DNA of 9,398 nt from Thermoplasmatota archaeon (GTDB lineage: Archaea > Thermoplasmatota > E2 > DHVEG-1). Below the pieces are notes generated by a model that was not told where the DNA came from, did not search any database, and worked only from the letters and a program-made list of their open reading frames with translations. The position numbers and the translations under genes were made by a program. Shown in pieces: positions 1-6,106 of the stretch. Each line of letters starts with the position of its first letter. Within the stretch, counting starts at the first letter, position 1. The DNA lies in assembly GCA_018824925.1 (NCBI GenBank), contig JAHJFH010000166.1, positions 1 through 9,398 of the forward strand, given 5' to 3'.

Positions 1-109
1 TATTATAATATATTTTTTTGTATATCTATAAAAGCATATAAAAAAATGAGTTTACCTAATACTTAAAAGGTCAATTCTAACTATATTTAAAATATACTAC
101 AAAAAAAAC

Positions 110-145
110 GATATCTATTGCGGATAGAAAAAAAGATATCTATCC
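110..145 (-). terminator. possible minus-strand hairpin plus T-tract terminator
   Basis: On the minus strand a 6-bp stem (GGATAG/CTATCC, plus-strand 140-145 and 122-127) encloses a T-rich loop, and a T8 tract follows a few bases later (complement of 101-108). The arrangement suits termination of minus-strand transcription passing the tRNA gene, or of an unrecognised small RNA between about 146 and 325. The tRNA gene already has its own T9 tract, so the need for this site is unclear. Confidence 0.3.
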
Positions 146-325
146 ACCCTAAACACTTCATCCCACCATAGATAATCGTAATCCAACTGCATATATTATC
201 AGAAATTTTCATCCGATAAGCTATCGCATATGGGAATCGACAACTCTATTTTCGTTACTATAAGTACAGTTCAATAATAATGAAAGCAAACCAGGTTACC
301 CCGTCTTAGAAATCCTCCCCAAAGT

Positions 326-334
326 AAAAAAAAA
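326..334 (-). terminator. T9 terminator of the tRNA-Gly gene
   Basis: Nine consecutive A on the plus strand give nine T in the sense of the tRNA transcript, starting 4 nt after the discriminator base. Archaeal RNA polymerase terminates efficiently on such oligo-T runs without needing a hairpin. Confidence 0.7.
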
Positions 335-338
335 TGTA

Positions 339-411
339 TGCGGGCGCCGGGATTTGAACCCGGGTTATAAACTTGGCAAGCTTAAGTGATACCAGGCTAC
401 ACCACACCCGC
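339..411 (-). tRNA. tRNA-Gly (anticodon GCC)
   Basis: The reverse complement folds into a complete cloverleaf of 73 nt. The acceptor stem is GCGGGTG/CGCCCGC with one G-T pair, followed by discriminator A. T8 and G9 precede a D-arm closed by GTG/CAC with the loop motif AGCCTGGTAT. The anticodon stem is TAAGC/GTTTA, and the seven-base loop TTGCCAA carries anticodon GCC, which reads GGC and GGT glycine codons. The variable loop has four bases, and the T-arm is CCGGG/CCCGG with TTCAAAT in the loop. There is no intron. CCA is not encoded (TA follows the discriminator base), so it would be added after transcription. Upstream on the minus strand is a TATA-like box at 446-454, and a T9 run lies downstream. 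Confidence 0.95.
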
Positions 412-445
412 ATCAACGAATGTACCAACCAGCATACCATAATCC

Positions 446-454
446 CTTAAAAAG
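446..454 (-). promoter_or_regulatory. TATA-like box for tRNA-Gly
   Basis: On the minus strand the sequence reads CTTTTTAAG. A start site about 26 nt downstream falls near 425, giving a leader of roughly a dozen bases before tRNA base G1 at 411, which is normal for an archaeal tRNA gene. The box is weaker than the TATA boxes of the protein genes here. Confidence 0.45.
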
Positions 455-472
455 CATTACGTTTCCCCGATG

Positions 473-539
473 AATTGCTCACAATAAATATATCAGTAAC
501 TATTTATATATAGTAATATTATTATAACAATTGCTCACA
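473..539. repeat. 11-bp direct repeat AATTGCTCACA flanking a promoter
   Basis: AATTGCTCACA occurs at 473-483 and again at 529-539, 56 bp apart. The second copy ends on the A of the start codon at 539, and the TATA box of the same gene lies between the copies. Such placement would suit a regulator or a tandem start-site element, but no family can be named. Confidence 0.6.
503..512 (+). promoter_or_regulatory. TATA box of the CrtC/AttH-like gene
   Basis: TTTATATATA is a near-consensus archaeal TATA box. A start site about 26-28 nt downstream falls at roughly 533-536, a few bases before the ATG at 539. The mRNA is therefore expected to be leaderless or nearly so, consistent with the absence of any Shine-Dalgarno sequence there. 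Confidence 0.65.
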
Positions 540-1630
540 TGTCATCACAACGCATACACCACATACTCTTCTTAACCCTTCTATTCTGTCTCATAGTCCC
601 ATATACTACCACCGCTTTTTCACCAGCACTATACCAAATCGGTGAACTCCTCGACACCGCGTATCCGATCACCAGCGACCCATCCAACGAATATGAATTC
701 ACGCCTCAAGACATGACTCTTGCAGATGATGCTTTCCATGGTTCAGATGATTTCAGCTATACAGAATGGTGGTATTTCGACGCAGCTTTCGATAATGGCT
801 ACACCGCCCAATGTAGCATCCGTATTGTGAGTGCTTTTAACCAAGGAGTCATTTTTTCCAGATTTGATCTTTACTACAAAGGAGACCTTATCGAACACAC
901 GCAGGAACGCTATCTCTTACAACACCTCACCGCCTCAAACTCAATACCAAACGTTCAACTCAATGGAAAACAAATCATATCAGCAAGGGTGAATCAAGAT
1001 ACTGGCGCCTGGATATATACCCTATCCTTTGATCATGGTACCCTAGCCGCAGACCTCACCTACACTGGAATCACAAAAGGTTGGAAAGGTCAATTAAAAG
1101 GTGGTGACTGGTGGGCTGTTGCCCTTCCCCGCGCTACGGTGGAGGGAACCATTACCTACCAAAATAACAAAATCGAATGTACCGGAATTGGCTACCATGA
1201 CCATAACTGGGAGGTAAAAGCATTTGCTGGCCTGAACTTTGGTTGGGTATGGGGAAAAATCCATGCCAACCAGCATACTATTACCTGGTCAAACATATAT
1301 ACAACTCGATTCCTCGGTCAACCCATCCTCGTCCTCAACGAAGAAAACAATGGCTACATCAATATTCATGAAGATAACATCCAATTCATCGCTAATGATT
1401 TTACTTTTGACCAAAGTCGCTTTATCCCCCATAAATTTACAATAATAGCATCACAAAATGATATCTACATCAATATCGACCTTGAGGTTCTAGAGACACA
1501 TCATACCCGTATCTACGGTTTTCTGCATTACTGGCGATACCACGTGCATAGCACTGGCACTATCATACATGGCCCACATACCGAAATCCTTGATGACATC
1601 CACATCGCAGAAATTATTCGTTTTCGATAA
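539..1630 (+). CDS. Secreted CrtC/AttH-type lipocalin-fold protein
   Basis: The product has 363 residues. Residues 1-26 form a likely signal peptide: a short basic start, a hydrophobic core (FLTLLFCLIVPY), then TTTAFSPA as a plausible cleavage zone. The mature part carries hallmarks of the carotenoid 1,2-hydratase/AttH superfamily, which forms two lipocalin-like barrels. EWWYF is at residues 76-80, and GIGYHDHNW at 216-224 matches the usual G-x-G-x-x-DH-x-W motif; GWVWGKI follows. Other members are hydroxyneurosporene synthases or lipoprotein partners of the AttEFGH ABC exporter, so an exact substrate cannot be given. No carotenoid or ABC genes are visible nearby, so carotenoid hydration should not be assumed. 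The gene is preceded by its own TATA box and appears leaderless. It converges on tiaS with only 6 bp between stop codons, and a T7 run at 1640-1646 can end its transcript. Confidence 0.8.
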   Translation: MSSQRIHHILFLTLLFCLIVPYTTTAFSPALYQIGELLDTAYPITSDPSNEYEFTPQDMTLADDAFHGSDDFSYTEWWYFDAAFDNGYTAQCSIRIVSAFNQGVIFSRFDLYYKGDLIEHTQERYLLQHLTASNSIPNVQLNGKQIISARVNQDTGAWIYTLSFDHGTLAADLTYTGITKGWKGQLKGGDWWAVALPRATVEGTITYQNNKIECTGIGYHDHNWEVKAFAGLNFGWVWGKIHANQHTITWSNIYTTRFLGQPILVLNEENNGYINIHEDNIQFIANDFTFDQSRFIPHKFTIIASQNDIYINIDLEVLETHHTRIYGFLHYWRYHVHSTGTIIHGPHTEILDDIHIAEIIRFR

Positions 1631-1636
1631 ATAACA

Positions 1637-3019
1637 TCATTTTTTTCTAACACCCATACGTTTTAATGGTTTACTTAAATGACGTCGCGCACACACAGGA
1701 ACCTCATACCACCCCACAGACAAATCCCGTTGCACAGCAGATCGTCGCGGTTCATTAGACATCGTTTTACATCTCCGACAGCGATACCCTTGATCATGAC
1801 CAGCTGATTTCATATGCTTCCCACAGGATGGACATACCGGATTTTCAAGTTTAACTATCGGGGAGACTAATGATCGAATATAGATTTTTTCAAGATTAAT
1901 AGTCAAGGGAGATACCCGTACCCCCCCATATACAGTTACCTGATCACCCGGGAGTAACTGACGAATTACCTGTCGAAATTCTTTTGTTGGCTCATACGCC
2001 GCACACGATATAGAACCCTCCTCATCCTTTAACGAAAAAATCACATGACCACCCGGTAATGTCTGGGGAATTTGTGCAACCTCACCAGTAATAATTGCGG
2101 ATTGATAGCGTTGAACCGAACCGGTTGTCCGCTTAAACACATGATCATCAGTTGCTTGATTGGTCTGGAATATAACCCAGCTTTCCCAGGGTTCAGAAGA
2201 CACAATAGCCAAGGATTTCACAAGCTCAGACGCAGTATCACCACGGACACCATAAAGAACCGGACAGGGAGACCGTGGCGCAATTCGATTATGATGATTG
2301 ATATAATCATAATTATCAAAACTCTGAGACACCTCCGCATCCAAACGTTGCACAGAATTCGCATCAATAACCCGCTCAGAACCCCATCGATCCGAATAAC
2401 GGTACGCTATTAGCTCATAGGTACAGTCATGTATTGGTTGCCATGCTACCGATGCAGTTGCCCCAATCAACCCACGCGCATTTTTATAGGCAAGCACCAC
2501 CGCATCAAGACGTTCCAACACTTCCTGAATTTCATCAAGCCTCACGACCTCAGTAACCGTTCTGTAATATACCTCAACAGAAGGAGGTTTGGAAAGAATA
2601 ACAGCCCCTGGATTCGTTGTATCATCCTCAAAACGTGCATACCGATCAATACCGGATGCAACAATAACTCGCAGCTTCTCCATATCCTTCTTCGAAACCG
2701 GCCTAGGCAAAGAACCCAGCGCTTTAAACGAACCATCAGAAGTCCCACCAAAAAATAAAGGATCCTGATCAACCAACCAACCGACCTGAATCGAAATCGC
2801 ACCATTCCCCCGGGTTTTCCAGGGAATATTCGGATTCAACCGAACCAAGCGAGGATACCCAATCACAGCAAATCCCGCAGTATTTAATGCTTCGATTACC
2901 TGTCGAGCAAGAAAGGTCGTACAACCCCCGTTACGGGAATCCGTATCATCAATACCAATCCAGATACTGTCACCACAAACATTATTATAGAGGTTATACT
3001 TAATGTTTGATTCACACAT
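1637..3019 (-). CDS. tiaS: tRNA(Ile2) 2-agmatinylcytidine synthase TiaS
   Basis: TiaS uses ATP and agmatine to convert C34 of the CAU anticodon of tRNA-Ile2 to agmatidine, so that the tRNA reads AUA as isoleucine; it acts in the cytoplasm. The 460-residue product shows the family layout. The ATP-binding catalytic domain contains GIDDTDS (22-28) and GGCTT (31-35), followed by YPRLVRLNPNIPWKTRGNG (55-73). A middle domain contains WVIFQTNQ (281-288). An OB-fold spans roughly 305-385. A C-terminal zinc ribbon has C396, C399, C414 and C417. The ATG at 3019 is the first possible start after an in-frame TGA. It gives about 18 residues before WIGIDDTDS, longer than homologues that begin close to that motif. 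No strong TATA box is seen upstream, which would lie inside the divergent HTH gene. The gene is convergent with the CrtC/AttH-like gene. Confidence 0.93.
   Translation of the reverse strand: MCESNIKYNLYNNVCGDSIWIGIDDTDSRNGGCTTFLARQVIEALNTAGFAVIGYPRLVRLNPNIPWKTRGNGAISIQVGWLVDQDPLFFGGTSDGSFKALGSLPRPVSKKDMEKLRVIVASGIDRYARFEDDTTNPGAVILSKPPSVEVYYRTVTEVVRLDEIQEVLERLDAVVLAYKNARGLIGATASVAWQPIHDCTYELIAYRYSDRWGSERVIDANSVQRLDAEVSQSFDNYDYINHHNRIAPRSPCPVLYGVRGDTASELVKSLAIVSSEPWESWVIFQTNQATDDHVFKRTTGSVQRYQSAIITGEVAQIPQTLPGGHVIFSLKDEEGSISCAAYEPTKEFRQVIRQLLPGDQVTVYGGVRVSPLTINLEKIYIRSLVSPIVKLENPVCPSCGKHMKSAGHDQGYRCRRCKTMSNEPRRSAVQRDLSVGWYEVPVCARRHLSKPLKRMGVRKK
1640..1646 (+). terminator. T7 tract ending the 539-1630 transcript
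   Basis: Seven T begin 10 bp after the stop codon at 1628-1630. The same bases encode the final lysine codons of the convergent tiaS gene on the other strand, so the terminator is embedded in coding sequence. Confidence 0.5.
2982..2990 (+). promoter_or_regulatory. TATA-like box of the HTH gene, inside tiaS
   Basis: TTATTATAG lies about 30 bp before the ATG at 3018, so a start site about 26-30 nt downstream would give a leaderless mRNA. The element is within the first codons of tiaS on the opposite strand. Confidence 0.45.
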
Positions 3020-3980
3020 GGACCGAGCAACATTACTTCAAGAAACCCGTAACATTCTGAGTCAAGCAGGTTTCTACGTCTCAGACCTGTATGCACTCCA
3101 TCTCTCCGGGTTTGACCTTGTTGCCCGTCGTGACGACACCCTACTTATCGTAAAAATACTCACCAACGTCGACGCACTCTCTGAAGAATTCGCTGAAGAA
3201 CTTAAAACACTCTCATCAGTACTCAAAGCCGGTGTCATCCTCATTGGAAATCATGATGGCGAAGGCATCCTTGAAGATAACGTCATCTACTACCGCTTTG
3301 GCATACCCGCACTCACTAACGACACCCTCCAAAACCATCTTCTCGAAGGAATGCCTCTTACCGCCTATGCCGGACCCGGTGGTCTATACATCAATATCGA
3401 TGAAAAAAAACTCCGTCGAATCAGACAAGAACGAAACATCTCACTTGGCTCATTTGCCCGTCATGTAAAAGTCTCCCGCCGTACTGTTCAAATGTACGAA
3501 GATGGTATGAACGCCCGACTCGATATAGCCTACCGAATAGAAGAACTACTCCAAACATCCATCACACAACCCTTTGAACTCATTCATCGCCACTACCACC
3601 GAGAAACCCCCACACCTTCACTTCCAACTACCGCAGTAGATAAATTCAGGGAATTCGAACTTGAAATCTTTAAAATGCTCCAAGAAATCGGCTACAAAAT
3701 CATCCCCGTCGGCAAATGCCCCTTCGACGCATTTAGTAAAGACCGACAACATATCCTCCTCACCTGCATCCAAGAATACAACCAACGCCTTCTCCAACGA
3801 GCAGAAATCATGAGCAGCCTCGCCCGCATCATCGAACGCAATGCCGTACTCATCACCGACAAAGAAACTACCAAACACAACCTCAGCGGCACCCCCCTCA
3901 TCACACGCCATGAATTTAAAAAAATCAATGACCCCGACGATGTCCTAAAACTTATCCGTGAACGACAGCTAGACCACTAG
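3018..3980 (+). CDS. Conserved archaeal Cro/C1-type HTH protein
   Basis: The product has 320 residues from the ATG at 3018. It resembles the conserved archaeal family of putative Cro/C1-type HTH regulators. Residues 1-125 form an alpha/beta domain (FDLVARRDDTLLIVKI at 32-47, then NVDALSEEFAEELKTL). Residues about 131-185 form the helix-turn-helix, including LRRIRQERN and VSRRTVQMYEDG. The C-terminal part (about 208-320) looks like a degenerate copy of the first domain (FDAFSKDRQHILLTCI aligns with FDLVARRDDTLLIVKI). The ATG at 3003 would add five residues, but I prefer 3018. It fits leaderless spacing from the TATA-like box and shares the TTCAC-x-ATG start context of other genes here. The DNA targets are unknown. 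The gene is divergent from tiaS with overlapping start codons and lies 100 bp upstream of the L1 operon with no clear terminator between. Confidence 0.8.
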   Translation: MDRATLLQETRNILSQAGFYVSDLYALHLSGFDLVARRDDTLLIVKILTNVDALSEEFAEELKTLSSVLKAGVILIGNHDGEGILEDNVIYYRFGIPALTNDTLQNHLLEGMPLTAYAGPGGLYINIDEKKLRRIRQERNISLGSFARHVKVSRRTVQMYEDGMNARLDIAYRIEELLQTSITQPFELIHRHYHRETPTPSLPTTAVDKFREFELEIFKMLQEIGYKIIPVGKCPFDAFSKDRQHILLTCIQEYNQRLLQRAEIMSSLARIIERNAVLITDKETTKHNLSGTPLITRHEFKKINDPDDVLKLIRERQLDH

Positions 3981-4000
3981 GAGACGCCTATAACCAAACG

Positions 4001-4020
4001 TTTATAAATAGGGTATTTAT
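4001..4020 (+). promoter_or_regulatory. Upstream TATA box within an inverted repeat, L1 operon
   Basis: TTTATAAATA (4001-4010) is a strong archaeal TATA sequence. Its 3' part, ATAAATA (4004-4010), forms a perfect 7-bp inverted repeat with TATTTAT (4014-4020) around GGG. Start from this box would fall near 4032, giving a leader of about 50 nt before the L1 ATG at 4081. The dyad could be an operator or simply reflect AT-rich sequence. Confidence 0.5.
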
Positions 4021-4035
4021 TCCCGAGAACTACAT

Positions 4036-4066
4036 TATCCTATCGAGTATCCTATAAACATATATA
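4036..4066 (+). promoter_or_regulatory. Second promoter of L1 operon, leaderless spacing
   Basis: TATAAACA (4053-4060) lies so that a start site about 26 nt downstream coincides with the ATG at 4081. A second AT-rich element (ATATATAG) ends at 4066. TATCCTA is directly repeated at 4036-4042 and 4048-4054, a 12-bp period just upstream of and touching the box, suggestive of an activator or TFB-contact element. With the box at 4001-4010, the operon may have tandem promoters giving leadered and leaderless messages. Confidence 0.45.
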
Positions 4067-4080
4067 GATTATTGATTCAC

Positions 4081-4728
4081 ATGCCATCAGATAAAACCAC
4101 AATTCAAGCTGTACACCAAGCACTTGAAGACAGTAAAAAACTAGAACGAAAATTCAAACAAACCGTAGACCTAGTCATAAATCTCAAAAACATCGACATG
4201 ACTGCAGCAAAAAATCGCCTTGACGAAGACATCATCCTCCCCCATGGACGCGGCGGTAAAGTAAAAATCGCTATCTTCGCTAGTGGTCAACTCGCAGAAA
4301 ACGCAAAAAAACATGTTGATCTTCTCATTAAACCTGAAGAAATAGAAGAGCTTGCCAAAGATAAAAAAGGCTTCAAAAAAATTGCTGATAACCACGATTT
4401 TTTTATCGCTGAGGCACCACTAATGCCCACCATCGGTAAAACCCTTGGTGTCATCCTTGGTCCTCGCGGAAAAATGCCCAGGCCAGTCCCACCACAAATC
4501 GATGTATCAGGAATCGCTAATAACCTTCAAAAAACCGTAAAAATACGATCAAAAACCAGTAAAACCTTTCATACCACCGTGGGCAAAGAAGACATGGACG
4601 AAAAACACCTCGCAGAAAACATCGATGCAATTATCAAACGAATTGAAGCAAAACTTGAACGCGGTCGCATGAACATCAGCTCAATCTATGTAAAAACCAC
4701 CATGGGACCCTCAATACGAATTATCTAA
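4081..4728 (+). CDS. rpl1: Large-subunit ribosomal protein uL1 (L1P)
   Basis: uL1 binds 23S rRNA at the mobile L1 stalk near the E site and helps release deacylated tRNA. The product has 215 residues, the normal archaeal length. Diagnostic segments are KNIDMTAAKNRLDEDIILPH (36-55), TIGKTLGVILGPRGKMPRP (117-135) in the second domain, and the C-terminal TTMGPSIRI. I chose the ATG at 4081 over the in-frame TTG at 4072. It is a normal ATG, is placed for leaderless start from the TATA box at 4053, and has the TTGATTCACATG context. In methanogens uL1 represses this operon by binding its own mRNA; I could not identify a convincing rRNA-like site here. uL11, which precedes uL1 in many euryarchaea, is not adjacent. 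uL10 follows after 10 bp. Confidence 0.95.
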   Translation: MPSDKTTIQAVHQALEDSKKLERKFKQTVDLVINLKNIDMTAAKNRLDEDIILPHGRGGKVKIAIFASGQLAENAKKHVDLLIKPEEIEELAKDKKGFKKIADNHDFFIAEAPLMPTIGKTLGVILGPRGKMPRPVPPQIDVSGIANNLQKTVKIRSKTSKTFHTTVGKEDMDEKHLAENIDAIIKRIEAKLERGRMNISSIYVKTTMGPSIRII

Positions 4729-4738
4729 GGTAATAGCA

Positions 4739-5620
4739 ATGGCGCACGTAGCAAAATGGAAATATGGTGAGATAGACCAACTGGTCACCCTTCTTACTTC
4801 TAAAAAAATCATTGGCATTGCAGAAATTGGTGGAATCCCTGCACCCCAACTACAAAAAATGCGGGAAAACATCCGTGGAAAAGCAGCCGTGCGTTCAGCA
4901 AAGAACCGTTTAATTTTCCGAGCCCTTGATAATGCTGAAGAAAAAGTCAAAGGAATCAGCGGGTTAAAGGAACAAATCCAAGGACAAACCGTCATAATTG
5001 CCACGGATATGAATCCTTTTAAACTCTTTCAACAAATAAAAGCCACCCGAACGATGGCACCAGCCAAAGGTGGTGAAACCGCAGCCCATGACATCCTTGT
5101 TAGAGCCGGGGACACTCCCTTTAAACCTGGACCGATTGTTGGTGATCTTCAAAAAGTAGGTATACCAGCAGCCATCCAAGAAGGAAAGGTGGTAATAAAA
5201 TCAGATAAAGTTGTTGTGCCTGCGGGACAGAAAATCCCCCAAGATGTTGCACGAATGCTCACACGACTTGAGATTTATCCTATTGAAATTGGCATGCATC
5301 TCCATGCAGTCTTTGAAGAGGGTAACATCTTCAAACCAGATATCCTCGATATCGATATGGATAAATTCCTGATCCAAATTCAACAAGCATCCTCTAATGC
5401 ATTTGGCTTAGCACTTGAAACCGGATGGGTGTCCTCACAAACCATCGTACCACTCATACAGAAAGCCCAACGAAATGCCCTGTTCCTAGCATTAGATCAA
5501 GGCATTATCACCAAAGACACCATCGCACAACTCGTACAGAAAGCCTATGCATCTATGCTTGCGATAGCAAACCAAGCAAAAGACGCATTAGATGATGAAC
5601 TAAAAAATAAGCTAACATAG
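4739..5620 (+). CDS. rpl10: Large-subunit stalk protein uL10 (P0)
   Basis: uL10 anchors the L12 dimers to the ribosome and forms the base of the GTPase-recruiting stalk. Of 293 residues, about 1-105 form the rRNA-binding domain (VRSAKNRLIFRAL at 51-63). About 106-200 form the inserted archaeal/eukaryotic domain (RAGDTPFKPGPIVGDLQ at 122-138). The C-terminal helical region (about 212-285) shows three similar stretches: ASSNAFGLALETG, AQRNALFLALDQG and AYASMLAIANQA. This is as expected for an archaeal stalk carrying three L12 dimers. The protein stops at LDDELKNKLT. It lacks the acidic hinge and GLGALF tail that many archaeal P0 proteins share with L12. The start ATG has a modest Shine-Dalgarno (AAGGT, 4727-4731) overlapping the uL1 stop codon. 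Confidence 0.95.
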   Translation: MAHVAKWKYGEIDQLVTLLTSKKIIGIAEIGGIPAPQLQKMRENIRGKAAVRSAKNRLIFRALDNAEEKVKGISGLKEQIQGQTVIIATDMNPFKLFQQIKATRTMAPAKGGETAAHDILVRAGDTPFKPGPIVGDLQKVGIPAAIQEGKVVIKSDKVVVPAGQKIPQDVARMLTRLEIYPIEIGMHLHAVFEEGNIFKPDILDIDMDKFLIQIQQASSNAFGLALETGWVSSQTIVPLIQKAQRNALFLALDQGIITKDTIAQLVQKAYASMLAIANQAKDALDDELKNKLT

Positions 5621-5624
5621 GAGG
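5620..5624 (+). promoter_or_regulatory. Strong Shine-Dalgarno site of L12
   Basis: GGAGG begins on the last base of the uL10 TAG stop and ends 6 nt before the L12 ATG at 5631. It is the best ribosome binding site in the operon. This suits L12, which is needed in several copies per ribosome. Confidence 0.8.
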
Positions 5625-5630
5625 AACAAA

Positions 5631-5951
5631 ATGGAATATATATACAGCGCAATGCTTCTTCATTCCGCGGGAAAAAAAATTGACGAAGCAAACGTCAAGA
5701 AAGTCCTAACCGCTGCGGGTGTAAAAGCAGATGATGCACGCATTAAAGCACTGGTTGCATCATTAGACGGTGTGGACATCGCAGAAACAATCAAATCCGC
5801 AGCCGCCGCTGCCCCCGTTGCCGTTGCTGCAGCACCTGCTGCAAGTGGAGCCGCACCTGAAGGAGAAAAGAAAGAGACAAAGAAAAAAGAGGAAAAAGAA
5901 CAAGTCTCAGAAGAAGAAGCAGCTGCCGGACTTGGAGCACTCTTCGACTAA
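5631..5951 (+). CDS. rpl12: Large-subunit stalk protein P1 (archaeal L12)
   Basis: This 106-residue acidic stalk protein recruits translation factors aEF1A, aEF2 and aIF5B. Residues 1-56 are the helical dimerisation and uL10-binding domain (MEYIYSAMLLHSAGKKIDEA, 1-20). They are followed by an alanine/valine/proline-rich hinge (57-76), a lysine/glutamate-rich segment (78-97) and the factor-binding tail EEEAAAGLGALFD (94-106). Since uL10 here has no such tail, L12 would supply all factor-binding tails of the stalk. It is the last gene of the operon, followed by a hairpin and T-tract. Confidence 0.96.
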   Translation: MEYIYSAMLLHSAGKKIDEANVKKVLTAAGVKADDARIKALVASLDGVDIAETIKSAAAAAPVAVAAAPAASGAAPEGEKKETKKKEEKEQVSEEEAAAGLGALFD

Positions 5952-5971
5952 AGAAAACCACATATTCCTTG

Positions 5972-6013
5972 AGTGGTGATACAAAACCTCACCACTTCTG
6001 CTCTCTATTTTTT
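5972..6013 (+). terminator. Hairpin plus T6 terminator of the L1 operon
   Basis: AGTGGTGA (5972-5979) and TCACCACT (5989-5996) form a perfect 8-bp stem, extended by a G-T pair, with a 9-nt loop. Six T follow at 6008-6013. It starts about 20 bp after the L12 stop. Confidence 0.75.
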
Positions 6014-6075
6014 CAACCTTCACAGTGGAAACAAGAATCATAATGTATCCTCTCCCTTTTCAAACCATTTTTATT

Positions 6076-6083
6076 AATTATAT
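6076..6083 (+). promoter_or_regulatory. TATA-like element facing the candidate RNA, plus strand
   Basis: AATTATAT, in an AT-rich run (6068-6084), lies so that a start site about 27 nt downstream falls near G6107, next to the 5' strand of the closing helix of the candidate RNA at 6108. It is less canonical than the minus-strand element at 6219-6226. Confidence 0.35.
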
Positions 6084-6090
6084 TTCACAG

Positions 6091-6106
6091 GAAAAAGTAA
6101 CAAAAA
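6091..6106 (-). terminator. Minus-strand T5-N5-T5 tract after the candidate RNA
   Basis: On the minus strand CTTTTTGTTACTTTTT follows two bases after the G+C-rich closing helix, the classic layout of a hairpin-plus-T terminator. It would end a minus-strand RNA begun near 6197, or readthrough from the C25 protease gene. Confidence 0.4.

Larger units (their letters stand above)
1..338. other. AT-rich intergenic stretch, no gene recognised
   Basis: I see no credible coding region on either strand; stops are frequent and the only ATG-led frames are a few codons long. The stretch holds T-runs (13-19), TATA-like sequence (around 25-32 and 81-94) and a cluster of small repeats. GATATCTAT occurs at 110-118 and again at 135-143. 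GGATAG (122-127) is complementary to CTATCC (140-145). CGATA/TATCG form a 3-nt-loop hairpin at 214-226, and GATAAT/ATTATC pair across 171-200. Read on the minus strand, the GGATAG/CTATCC hairpin is followed by eight T (complement of 101-108), which resembles a terminator. An unannotated small RNA is possible but I recognise no family. Confidence 0.5.

Noticed and set aside
146..325. Possible C/D or H/ACA guide RNA in the left spacer
   Set aside because: GGATGAA-like and CTGA-like boxes occur on the minus strand, but their spacing does not fit a C/D RNA, and no ACA-tailed hairpin was found.
339..411. Possible intron in the tRNA gene
   Set aside because: The 73-nt cloverleaf with an unbroken seven-base anticodon loop leaves no room for an intron.
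2072..2758. Long plus-strand frames opposite tiaS
   Set aside because: They are antisense shadows of a clearly recognised TiaS coding sequence and show no domain of their own.
4072..4080. TTG start adding three residues to uL1
   Set aside because: The ATG at 4081 has the right spacing for a leaderless start and matches the start context of other genes here.
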